Shown one piece after another: positions 1-5,946 of a stretch of 14,794 bases of DNA. Origin of the DNA: JAWLDV01 sp046537975 (GTDB taxonomy: Bacteria > Desulfobacterota > Desulfobulbia > Desulfobulbales > SURF-16); contig JBKHJR010000066.1 of NCBI GenBank assembly GCA_046537975.1, forward strand, positions 1 through 14,794. Reading direction: 5' to 3'. Position numbers and translations under genes: made by a program. The notes beneath the pieces are model-generated. The model ran no database searches. It was not told the DNA's origin and was given only the letters and a program-made list of their open reading frames with translations. Every line of letters starts with the position of its first letter. Position 1 is the stretch's first letter.

Positions 1-53
1 GTTCTGTGAGAGGGATGAAGCGGAGTTGATCACCCCGCTTCACCCTACTCGAT
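1..53 (+). mobile_element. 3' end of a group II intron (end of domain V, domain VI)
   Basis: The first bases (GTTCT) match the usual 3' strand of group II intron domain V, and the bases after them fold as domain VI. GAGAGGG (8-14) pairs with CCCT-CTC (43-50), leaving A47 bulged. TGAAGCGG (16-23) then pairs perfectly with CCGCTTCA (35-42). The bulged A lies 7 nt from the predicted 3' splice site after GAT (51-53), which is where a group II branch point sits, and the end obeys the AY rule. The catalytic body and any intron-encoded reverse transcriptase would lie left of the window, so class and completeness cannot be judged. The structure is seen directly; the family assignment comes from knowledge of group II introns. 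Confidence 0.75.
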
Positions 54-290
54 TTGCCCCTTCCACAGATCGTTTTAAGTACCGTGTGCTTGATAAAATA
101 CACTATCGTGTGTCCTTTTTTCCACCAAAAGCCCGACTCCTCTCCATTCTGGGCCGTTTGCACACATCCAGTACTCAACAATGTGCCGCCGCAGCGGCAC
201 GAACATGAACCCAGGACAGCTTCCCGCATATAAGCTCCTGTACGGTGTCCTGATAGACCAAGTCACTTCTGCTTTTCTGTAATTTGTAAT
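54..290. other. Intergenic, no recognisable gene
   Basis: No convincing gene is visible between the intron end and the membrane-protein pseudogene. The one clear structure is a perfect 7-bp hairpin, GTGCCGC / GCGGCAC with a CGCA loop, at 183-200. It has no T-tract, so it is not an evident terminator. Open frames exist on both strands but none matches a family I know. This stretch would be the downstream exon of the intron. Confidence 0.4.
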
Positions 291-673
291 TTTAACCTCA
301 ATTACATCCTTGGGCGCTCCATTGAATTCCAGCGTGACGATTACAAGAACCAGCGGTACGGTTCCTTTTAGTAGTAGCAATTGTATGTAGCGCACTGGAA
401 ATTGGCGCATTGGTCGTAAGCTTGTATGAACCGACTCAATTAAGTAATGAATATGCAGAGAATATCAGGGATCAAGCTGCGCTTTGCTGAAAAATTTACT
501 TTTTTGGGGGGATTGCCTCTGGCATTGATTGGGTTTACTATAAAAGAAAAGGGCGAATTTACCGGGATGAGGCCAAACATGAGCACCGCAACTCACAGAA
601 AAAGCAGGATCAACTAATTAGAGATGAGACCATTGATCTGGAAAGTGGGATTCGCCAATATGAACTCAATTGA
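291..673 (+). pseudogene. Decayed gene for a small two-helix membrane protein
   Basis: Protein-like sequence runs through this stretch only if two lesions are bridged. One frame ends in the basic-polar stretch DDYKNQRYGSF before stops at 369. Shifting frame near 363-370 continues into a hydrophobic helix (FLLVVAIVCSALEIGALVV), a polar loop (YEPTQLSNEYAENIRDQAAL), an in-frame TGA at 488-490, a second hydrophobic stretch (YFFGGIASGIDWVYY) and a highly charged tail ending in IRQYELN and TGA at 671-673. No start codon is evident. The 3' end overlaps the start of the next gene by 14 bp, so the two were probably translated together once. I do not recognise the family. Reading TGA as selenocysteine or tryptophan is not supported, because the separate frameshift already points to decay. 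Confidence 0.5.
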
Positions 674-1100
674 CAATATTGATAAAAAAATATTTGAAGT
701 CTTTTATAAACACGGCCACAGTGTGCACCGTGTATCATTAGGGTTAATCTTTATATGGTTTGGTCTCCTTAAGCCATTTGGTGCAAAAACAACTACTTCC
801 TTGCTAGCCCATACAATTTATTTTTTCCCACCAGAATATATACTTCCTCTATTAGGCTGGTGGGAAGTTGCTATAGGCTTGACATTACTATTTTCAAAGT
901 TAGTCAAGTATTCAATCATTTTGCAATTTATCCGTATCCCAGGGACCATATTGGCATTTTTCATACATCCAGAAATATGCTTCGTTGATTTCCCTTATGT
1001 TCCAAGCCCAGAAGGACAATATTTAATAAAAGATATAATCATTCTATTTGCTGGTATCGCTATTGCCGGAACAGTCTACAAGGAAAAAGAAAATCGCTAA
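660..1100 (+). CDS. DoxX/YkgB-like small integral membrane protein
   Basis: This 146-residue protein has four predicted membrane helices at roughly residues 24-40, 61-79, 83-103 and 122-140. The first helix is preceded by a VHRVSLGLIFIWFGLLK stretch, the second contains GWWEVAIGLTLLF, and the last begins EGQYLIKD. That layout and these motifs fit the DoxX/DUF417 (YkgB) group, whose members have no firmly known reaction. An in-frame ATG at 624 would add 12 residues. I prefer 660 because the family-like sequence begins there and it overlaps the end of the upstream decayed gene, suggesting past translational coupling. The gene is strikingly AT-rich compared with the menaquinone genes. Its stop codon lies inside a weak attC-like element, as is common for integron cassettes. 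Membrane location is well supported; function is unknown. Confidence 0.7.
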   Translation: MNSIDNIDKKIFEVFYKHGHSVHRVSLGLIFIWFGLLKPFGAKTTTSLLAHTIYFFPPEYILPLLGWWEVAIGLTLLFSKLVKYSIILQFIRIPGTILAFFIHPEICFVDFPYVPSPEGQYLIKDIIILFAGIAIAGTVYKEKENR

Positions 1101-1152
1101 CCAATCACTTCAGCGGTCTGGAAAAAGCACGGCGACGCTGGCGCGGTTAACA
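1095..1152 (+). other. Weak attC-like recombination site candidate
   Basis: A GCTAACC box at 1096-1102 contains the stop of the DoxX-like gene and faces GGTTAAC at 1145-1151, complementary at 6 of 7 positions. Inside them CAGCG (about 1111-1115) faces CGCTG (about 1136-1140). The ~58-bp span is typical of short attC sites. The inner arms match over only 5 bp and the spacers are unequal, so this could be chance. It gains some weight from the better site at 2205-2277. Confidence 0.25.
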
Positions 1153-1414
1153 TTGGGCCGCGCCATCCGTTGAACTCAAACATTAATGGAGCAGGACAAA
1201 GGCCTATTTCCAGAAAAAGTGCACCAAGCTGGAGACCCGTTATCGAGCGGATTGTCAAAAAACATCGGGAAATGGTTAACAGCGAATACAAGTTTGCCGG
1301 GGAAACCTGACCTTAAAACTGGAATGGACGCGTTGGCTGCAAAGAATAAATGATAAAGAAAAATGAAATTCGGCGATTTAAGCCGGATTGATCAGAATGC
1401 AGATAAGGAAAAAA
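1153..1414. other. Intergenic, possible decayed coding sequence
   Basis: No gene is assigned. On the plus strand an ATG at 1186 opens a frame of about 55 codons to TGA near 1353. A second frame reads WRPVIERIVKKHREMVNSEY before stopping, which is protein-like but too short to place. Neither has a convincing ribosome binding site. The stretch may hold remains of another cassette or of an insertion sequence. Confidence 0.3.
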
Positions 1415-2197
1415 ATGATGCACCACGACAATGAAGATCTGGAGCCCGCAAAGATTCTCTGGACCGGTGGCTGGGATTCGACGTTCCAACTTCTGCGATT
1501 GTTGTTTTTGGAGAATCGCCCTGTTGAGCCCTATTACTTAATTAACGAAGACCGTCCTTCAACCGGAACTGAGCTATTAACCATGAAGCGCATACGGCAG
1601 GGTATTAGCAAAATGAATGAATCTGGAGCGGGGCTTATACAGCCGACTAAGTATTTTTCGGTATCGCAAATACCAAGTCATTCTGAAATAACACGTGCTT
1701 ACCAAGCAATCAAAAATACCCGGTTCATTGGTAGCCAGTACGATTGGCTCGCGAGATTTTGCGAATACCAAGAAATCACACGACTTCAGCTGTGCATCCA
1801 TGAAGACGATAAGGCTGCTGTAGTGGTGGCTCCAATGATTGCCAAAAATCATGGAACTAAAGATCGTACAACATTGGGTGATCAATGCTTTGGGACAGAC
1901 GAGCATCTGGTTTTCAGGTATTTTGAGTTTCCGATTTTTGATTTAACTAAAACAGATATGGCCAAAATTGCGAAGGAGCGGGGCTGGAGCGAGATCATGA
2001 AAATGACTTGGTTCTGTCATAGGCCCATAAATGGGGAACCATGTGGTCGATGCCCTCCCTGCAGGTATACAATTGAGGAAGGCTTTGGTTGGAGGATTCC
2101 AACACATAGGCGCCTTACGGGAAACATTCACCGGCTCTCTCAACTTTCAAAGAAGCTTGCAAAAAGGATACTGATCGAACTGCGGAAAAATGGATAG
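1415..2197 (+). CDS. Orphan QueC-like PP-loop ATPase family protein
   Basis: The 260-residue protein opens with a PP-loop, TGGWDST at residues 17-23, where QueC-type enzymes usually have SGGxDS. It ends with a complete QueC-like zinc site: C201, C210, C213 and C216, spaced Cx8CxxCxxC (CGRCPPC). The fold therefore looks like 7-cyano-7-deazaguanine synthase, which activates carboxy-deazaguanine with ATP and converts it with ammonia to preQ0. The middle of the protein does not look like housekeeping QueC, and no queD, queE or folE lies nearby, so the substrate is unknown. Comparable stand-alone QueC-like proteins occur in defence and surface-polysaccharide loci. AAGGAA at 1405-1410 supports ATG 1415 or ATG 1418; an upstream TTG at 1388 is less likely. 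The basic C-terminus (residues 231-260) is not part of ordinary QueC. An attC-like site follows the stop by 7 bp. Confidence 0.75.
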   Translation: MMHHDNEDLEPAKILWTGGWDSTFQLLRLLFLENRPVEPYYLINEDRPSTGTELLTMKRIRQGISKMNESGAGLIQPTKYFSVSQIPSHSEITRAYQAIKNTRFIGSQYDWLARFCEYQEITRLQLCIHEDDKAAVVVAPMIAKNHGTKDRTTLGDQCFGTDEHLVFRYFEFPIFDLTKTDMAKIAKERGWSEIMKMTWFCHRPINGEPCGRCPPCRYTIEEGFGWRIPTHRRLTGNIHRLSQLSKKLAKRILIELRKNG

Positions 2198-2204
2198 TCA
2201 TACC

Positions 2205-2277
2205 GCATAACCAGTCGCTGCACCGGATGGCAGTTCCGCTGCCGCTCCACATCAGCCGGTGAGCTTAAGCGTAACAC
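2205..2277 (+). other. attC-like integron recombination site (relict)
   Basis: An imperfect hairpin begins 7 bp after the QueC-like stop. R''-like GCATAAC (2205-2211) is followed by GCT-G-CACCGG (2217-2226), which pairs with CCGGTGAGC (2256-2264) leaving G2220 unpaired. A single extrahelical base in the L arm is a hallmark by which integron integrase recognises attC strand and polarity. Inside, GGCAG (2229-2233) pairs with CTGCC (2239-2243). The distal box reads GTAACAC (2271-2277) rather than GTTRRRY, so the crossover site appears mutated. It is best read as a decayed or divergent attC. Confidence 0.5.
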
Positions 2278-2327
2278 ACTAATTACTAAAAGAAGCGCGT
2301 TGATATGATTTAGCAGGGGGAGAGGCA

Positions 2328-3116
2328 ATGCCTGAATTACCTGATGTAGCCGCATTTGGCCGTATTGCTGAAAAATACGGGCTTAACAAGACGGTCCGGA
2401 GCCTGATATTACTGGAGCCTGCCATGGCCGAAGGGGTTGATGAAGAGACCCTTAACCGAAAAATTGCCGGCCACCGGTTTACCGGAACCCGGCGGCACGG
2501 AAAGCATCTTTTTTTGAAAAGCAATGAAGGCTGGCTGGCCCTGCATTTCGGCATGAGCGGCAATCTGGAGCCCTGCGGGGGGGAGGGGGATATGCCCCGT
2601 CATACCCGGATGCTTATCATCTACTCAGGTGATGCCCTGGCTTATATATCCCAACGCAAGCTGGGTAGAATTGAATGGACCAGAGACCCGGCGGAATTTA
2701 TTCAGGAAAAGGGTCTGGGGCCGGATGCCCTGGAGGTGGCGGAAAATACTTTTATTGATCTTCTGCAGAAAAGGCGGGGCAAGATTAAAACCTCCCTGAT
2801 GAATCAGGGGGTTCTGGCTGGTTTGGGCAACATATACAGCGACGAGATTCTCTTCCAGTCCGGAATCCATCCCCGTTCTGCAATTTCCGCCCTGAATCCG
2901 GATGACTGGCTTGATATGTACCGGAAGAACCGGGATATACTCCCCAGGGCTGAAGAGTTGCTCTTTAAGGGAGACCCCCTGCCGGACGACTGGTTGATCA
3001 GCCACAGAAAAAAAGGGGAGTTATGCCCTTTCTGCGGCGGTGAGTTAAGCAAGGAAAGGATCGGAGGCAGGGGCTCGTTTCTGTGTCCCCGGTGCCAAGT
3101 GCTTAAATCGGCCTGA
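2328..3116 (+). CDS. mutM: Fpg/Nei family DNA glycosylase (formamidopyrimidine-DNA glycosylase-like)
   Basis: This 262-residue base-excision-repair enzyme removes oxidised bases and nicks the abasic site. All landmarks are present: N-terminal MPELPD, giving catalytic Pro and Glu after Met removal; K59 in RRHGKH; M76 in HFGMSG; the H2TH helix region around QGVLAGLGNIYSDE (160-173) with N169; and a zinc finger with C233, C236, C253 and C256 plus the conserved GGRGSF loop. Where Escherichia coli Fpg has RRFG (R108 to F110), this protein has RKLG at 110-113, so the Phe wedge used to probe base pairs is Leu. This may shift substrate preference, and a general Fpg/Nei name is safer than strict MutM. 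GGGGGAG about 6 bp before the ATG supports the start. It is the first gene right of the accessory patch and converges on hpf. Confidence 0.88.
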   Translation: MPELPDVAAFGRIAEKYGLNKTVRSLILLEPAMAEGVDEETLNRKIAGHRFTGTRRHGKHLFLKSNEGWLALHFGMSGNLEPCGGEGDMPRHTRMLIIYSGDALAYISQRKLGRIEWTRDPAEFIQEKGLGPDALEVAENTFIDLLQKRRGKIKTSLMNQGVLAGLGNIYSDEILFQSGIHPRSAISALNPDDWLDMYRKNRDILPRAEELLFKGDPLPDDWLISHRKKGELCPFCGGELSKERIGGRGSFLCPRCQVLKSA

Positions 3117-3141
3117 GTAAACGCTTGAGGCCCTTTATTTT
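3110..3141 (+). terminator. Weak terminator candidate between convergent genes
   Basis: GGCCT (3110-3114) can pair with AGGCC (3128-3132) across a 13-nt loop and is followed by CTTTATTTT. The stem is short and overlaps both gene ends. It lies where mutM and hpf converge, but its strength is doubtful. Confidence 0.3.
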
Positions 3142-3467
3142 CCCTTCATCTTTTCCACTGTCTTTTTCAGCTGTCTTTCCGCTGCATTAAAAGCCTCATT
3201 TATGGTCAGCCCGAGGTCTTCGGGCTCGGTTTTTCTGCCGGCTCCCTGTTTGACCACGACCTCTTTATCGGAGGGCAGCTTGAGGTTGATATGGACTTCC
3301 CAGGGGTTGCCGCTCTGCTTGTGCTTCGGGGGCTGGTCCACTGCAACCCTGCAGCTGATTATTTTATCGGTGAGCTTTTCAAGCTTGGCTATCTTCTCCC
3401 GAATGAGTTCTTCCAGTGCATCCGTTTTTTTAACGTCATGAAAAACTATCTCTGGTGGTACTTCCAT
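3135..3467 (-). CDS. hpf: HPF/RaiA family ribosome-associated protein (short form)
   Basis: The 110-residue product fits the short hibernation-factor family, which binds the 30S decoding region and stabilises inactive ribosomes under stress. Supporting features are the N-terminal PPEIVFHDVKKTDALEELIR segment, the VAVDQPPKHKQSG loop where this clade carries a basic stretch, and a C-terminal amphipathic helix (NEAFNAAERQLKK). The long-form C-terminal dimerisation domain is absent. This variant, with its PPKH loop, is common as an HPF/RaiA family protein in proteobacteria and is not a close copy of E. coli Hpf. A good AAGGAG lies 5 bp before the ATG. It follows the small lipoprotein gene after 121 bp and may have its own promoter. 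Function is well supported; the exact hibernation mode (70S inactivation or 100S dimer) is inferred. Confidence 0.85.
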   Translation of the reverse strand: MEVPPEIVFHDVKKTDALEELIREKIAKLEKLTDKIISCRVAVDQPPKHKQSGNPWEVHINLKLPSDKEVVVKQGAGRKTEPEDLGLTINEAFNAAERQLKKTVEKMKGK

Positions 3468-3588
3468 TTTTTCTCCTTATCTTTTTCGTTCTCCCTGAGC
3501 CGGGTGTCTCTGATTTCTGTGATTCTTTTAAGATCTTGCTTTTTTTGATTATGTAGACAATCTAAAACCGTTTTTTTCTAAAATCAAC

Positions 3589-3786
3589 CTAATCACTATT
3601 TTGCAGGAAGTGAAGATCCGCCGGCTTCTCTTCTTTCTCTATCTTGCACATCCGGCTTTCGTTTTCTCCGCAGGCGGATTGTCCGGTTTCCGGTCCCCTG
3701 GTCTCACTTTTACTTAGGGTGCTGCACCCGGAGATAGACAGAAAAAGAAAAACAGTACTTATTGCCGCCGCAGTCTTATTATTCAT
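3589..3786 (-). CDS. Small lipoprotein, unknown function
   Basis: From the ATG at 3786 the product is 65 residues. It has a short positive N-terminus, a hydrophobic core (AAAISTVFLFL) and a lipobox ISGC with the lipidated Cys at residue 21. The mature part is about 45 residues, hydrophilic and charged, with two further Cys (SACGENESRMC) that might form a disulfide. The frame is open to 3879, but AGAGGGTGG just before 3786 and the signal sequence fix the start here. It lies 56 bp after the TetR gene on the same strand, so it may share that transcript. I recognise no family. Export and lipidation are well supported by sequence. Confidence 0.7.
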   Translation of the reverse strand: MNNKTAAAISTVFLFLSISGCSTLSKSETRGPETGQSACGENESRMCKIEKEEKPADLHFLQNSD

Positions 3787-3842
3787 AACAGCCACCCTCT
3801 TTTTCTGAAAATATATTAACCTCTTTCCTGTTTTTGCCGTTT

Positions 3843-4430
3843 TTATTCCGCCAACATGTTTTTTAAGGCGTAAAGACAATCCCGGACATCGTTTTCGCTT
3901 TTTCTGATCCGGGCCAGCATGATCCAGCCTTCAATCAGGGCCACCAGGGTTCTGGCCATGAGGGGCGGCGGCATGTTGCCCGGAAGCCGGCCCAGGGTCC
4001 CGGCCTCTGCAAGTTTCTGCTCATATTCAGCTGTCCAATCATCAAAGACCGTCCTGATTACCCTGGCGAATTTTTGATTTGTGTCGCTCATCTCCAGGGC
4101 GGTATTCCCGAAAAGGCAGCCTCCTGTAAAATTTCTCTCCTGCAGTTCCTGTAAGATGGCTTTAGCGGAATTGAGAATATCCTTTTTGGGGTCCTCACCT
4201 TCAAATGAATTTTTCAGGAATCTTAAAAACTCCCGGCCGGCGTCTTCCAAAACAGCCAGGCCCAGTTCCTCTTTGCCGGCGAAATAATAGTACAGGTTTC
4301 CTTTTTTGACGCCGGTTGCCTGGATAATCGAATTGATGCTGGTGCCGTGATAACCCTGCGAGACCAGAAGCGCCCTGGTTTTTTTCAGGATATGTTCCCG
4401 GGTCTTTTCCCCTTTACTTTTTATCACCAC
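3843..4430 (-). CDS. TetR/AcrR family transcriptional regulator
   Basis: This 195-residue regulator has the standard N-terminal helix-turn-helix at about residues 9-56, including ATGVKKGNLYYYF as turn and recognition helix followed by KEEL. A ligand-binding, dimerising C-terminal domain fills the rest. Its TGGCLFGNTALEM stretch (around 103-115) resembles the TetR branch that controls efflux or redox genes, but the ligand cannot be told. Translation starts at a GTG (4430), with GGAG 7 bp upstream. A second GTG follows directly. Its own promoter carries a dyad operator, which suggests autorepression. The small lipoprotein gene is immediately downstream, and the menaquinone operon lies on the other side of a 318-bp gap, so either could be a target. 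No efflux pump is adjacent. Confidence 0.88.
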   Translation of the reverse strand: MVIKSKGEKTREHILKKTRALLVSQGYHGTSINSIIQATGVKKGNLYYYFAGKEELGLAVLEDAGREFLRFLKNSFEGEDPKKDILNSAKAILQELQERNFTGGCLFGNTALEMSDTNQKFARVIRTVFDDWTAEYEQKLAEAGTLGRLPGNMPPPLMARTLVALIEGWIMLARIRKSENDVRDCLYALKNMLAE

Positions 4431-4449
4431 TATAGTGCTCCTTTGCCAT

Positions 4450-4455
4450 ATTATA
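4450..4455 (-). promoter_or_regulatory. -10 element of the TetR gene promoter
   Basis: On the minus strand this is a perfect TATAAT placed about 20 bp before the GTG start, giving a very short leader that still includes the GGAG ribosome binding site. No good -35 hexamer stands 16-18 bp upstream, so the promoter is recognised mainly by its -10. The operator at 4453-4470 covers the spacer side. Confidence 0.55.
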
Positions 4456-4470
4456 CTGACCAGTTGGTAT
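4453..4470. promoter_or_regulatory. Dyad operator, probably for the TetR regulator
   Basis: ATACTGACCAGTTGGTAT is an 18-bp interrupted dyad: 12 of 18 positions are symmetric, and each asymmetric position is a transition. It resembles the ACCnGTnGGT-type operators of TetR regulators. It overlaps the TATAAT -10 by 3 bp and fills the -10/-35 spacer, so bound repressor would block polymerase. Confidence 0.55.
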
Positions 4471-4655
4471 ATAAAAGTAGTACAAATATTATATCTGTCA
4501 ATAATGAACCAGGATTATATTATAAGATCGAATAGATGGTATACGGATTCAGCAGGCCGGATTTTAAAAAATATAATCAGCGCAGACAGGCTGTTGCCTT
4601 GAATTTGGCCCCGGACTTCACCGGTGTTCCACTTATTTCCCGGCCGGTAATTGAG

Positions 4656-4684
4656 TTGACACTTTACGCTTATTTCATTAATTA
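4656..4684 (+). promoter_or_regulatory. Candidate promoter for the menaquinone operon
   Basis: A perfect TTGACA at 4656-4661 is followed after 17 bp by TAATTA, or after 16 bp by TTAATT; both are poor -10 hexamers. It sits about 65 bp before the mqnE start on the correct strand. The -35 is strong, but the -10 is doubtful, so this may need an activator or be chance. Confidence 0.35.
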
Positions 4685-4748
4685 GAGGGAATAACTTTTA
4701 AACCAAGAACTGATCGATTGATCGGTGACAATAATAAGGTGGAATTTA

Positions 4749-5843
4749 ATGGAAGCTGTTGTGGAAGAAGCCGGTTTGGGCGACCTCCTTGCCAAAATAA
4801 AGGCGGGGGAGCGGCTGACCAGGGATGAGGGATTGAGGCTGTATGAATCCCCTGATCTGCTGTCTGTGGGATATCTGGCCAACATCGTCCGGGAAAGACT
4901 GAACGGTGATTATGCCTATTTTAACTACAACCAGCATATCAACTACTCCAATATATGCGTCAATCTCTGCAGTTTCTGCGCCTTTGGCCGGGACAAGGAA
5001 TCGGATGAGGCCTATCAGATGTCTCCTGGAGACGTCCGTTTCAAGGTTATGGAACGGCTTTCCGAACCCATCACCGAGATCCATATGGTCGGGGGTATTC
5101 ATCCCGAACTGGAGTTCGATTACTATCTGGATATACTTAAGGCCATTAAAAAAACCAGGCCCGAAGTTCATATCAAGGCCTTCACCTGTGTGGAGATCGC
5201 TCATCTGGCCACTATGGCGGGAAAATCCATTGAAAAAACCCTGAAGGCCCTGATGGAGGCGGGTCTGGATTCCCTGCCCGGCGGCGGGGCCGAGGTCTTC
5301 AGTCCCCGGATCAGGAAAAAGACCTGTGAAAAAAAACTGTCCGGGGAGGGATGGCTCGAGGTGGCCAAGACCGCCCACCGTCTCGGCCTGAAATCCAATG
5401 CCACTATGCTCTACGGGCATATTGAGACAGTAGAGGAAAAGATCGACCATCTGGCCGCTCTTCGAGAGGCCCAGGATGAGAGCGGCGGTTTCCAGACTTT
5501 TATCCCCCTGGCCTTTCATCCTGCGAATACGGGAATGGCTGACCTGAGCCGGAGCACAGGAGTGGATGATTTGAAAAACATTGCTGTCAGCCGGATTTTT
5601 CTGGACAATTTTCCCCATATCAAGGCCTACTGGATAATGCTCGGCCCCAAACTGGCCCAGGTTGCCCTTTCATTCGGAGCTGACGACATTGACGGCACTG
5701 TTACGGAAGAAAAGGTCACTCATATGGCAGGGGCGGAAACAGAGCAGGCTATGCCCCTGGAAGAACTTATCCGGCTGATCCGGGAGGCGGACCGCATTCC
5801 CATCCAGAGGGACACCCTCTACCGGGAAATAGCAAGATACTGA
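4749..5843 (+). CDS. mqnE: Aminofutalosine synthase (radical SAM)
   Basis: MqnE joins the SAM-derived 5'-deoxyadenosyl group to 3-enolpyruvyl-benzoate to give 6-amino-6-deoxyfutalosine, the committed step of the futalosine menaquinone route. The 364-residue protein has the radical-SAM cluster motif CVNLCSFC (C70, C74, C77), family signatures INYSNIC just before it, HMVGGIHP, KAFTCVEI and LPGGGAEVF, and a CofH-like C-terminus. It is distinguished from MqnC by the HIKAFT and MLYGHIET sequences. An ATG at 4725 is in frame, but AAGGTGGAA with 6 bp spacing favours 4749. It is first in a same-strand run of six menaquinone-linked genes and is followed by a repeat-bearing 103-bp gap. Confidence 0.93.
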   Translation: MEAVVEEAGLGDLLAKIKAGERLTRDEGLRLYESPDLLSVGYLANIVRERLNGDYAYFNYNQHINYSNICVNLCSFCAFGRDKESDEAYQMSPGDVRFKVMERLSEPITEIHMVGGIHPELEFDYYLDILKAIKKTRPEVHIKAFTCVEIAHLATMAGKSIEKTLKALMEAGLDSLPGGGAEVFSPRIRKKTCEKKLSGEGWLEVAKTAHRLGLKSNATMLYGHIETVEEKIDHLAALREAQDESGGFQTFIPLAFHPANTGMADLSRSTGVDDLKNIAVSRIFLDNFPHIKAYWIMLGPKLAQVALSFGADDIDGTVTEEKVTHMAGAETEQAMPLEELIRLIREADRIPIQRDTLYREIARY

Positions 5844-5933
5844 TTGAGGTTCAAGGTGCAAGGTGTGGCTCCATGCCGGGACCTGATGCCCTTGAAACCG
5901 GGGCTAAGAACTGACAACTAAGAACTAAGAACT
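5844..5933 (+). repeat. Heptameric short tandem repeats, two tracts
   Basis: Directly after mqnE come TTGAGGT, TCAAGGT and GCAAGGT (5844-5864), an exact 7-bp period. After about 40 bp come AAGAACT, GACAACT, AAGAACT and AAGAACT (5906-5933), again exactly in 7-bp register. Heptamer repeats of this sort (STRR-like) are known in cyanobacteria and some deltaproteobacteria; their role is unclear. They separate mqnE from mqnC. Confidence 0.7.
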
Positions 5934-5946
5934 CACAAGGTTTAGC

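Larger units (their letters stand above)
4431..4748. other. Divergent intergenic region between tetR and mqnE
   Basis: This 318-bp gap holds the TetR promoter and operator at its left end and a possible mqn promoter at its right end. Between them I see only AT-rich sequence and two copies of GGCCGG (about 4556 and 4643). No small gene or riboswitch fold is recognised. GATGGTATACGG near 4534 loosely resembles one half of the TetR operator. Confidence 0.5.

Noticed and set aside
75..410. Minus-strand frame of 111 codons with a hydrophobic N-terminus
   Set aside because: The right part is antisense to the more convincing decayed plus-strand membrane protein, there is no clear ribosome binding site, and no family is recognised.
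488..490. In-frame TGA as selenocysteine or recoded tryptophan
   Set aside because: A separate frameshift about 120 bp upstream and the lack of a start codon point to a pseudogene, and other genes here use TGA as a normal stop.
498..511. Six T then six G as a programmed -1 frameshift site
   Set aside because: Slippage would join a short frame starting at 447 to the tail, but the in-phase upstream frame ending at 488 gives the better membrane helix, so decay explains it more simply.
4746..5618. Long minus-strand frame (290 codons) opposite mqnE
   Set aside because: Antisense shadow of a well-supported radical-SAM gene.
5844..5946. CRISPR-like array
   Set aside because: The units are 7 bp, tandem and without spacers.
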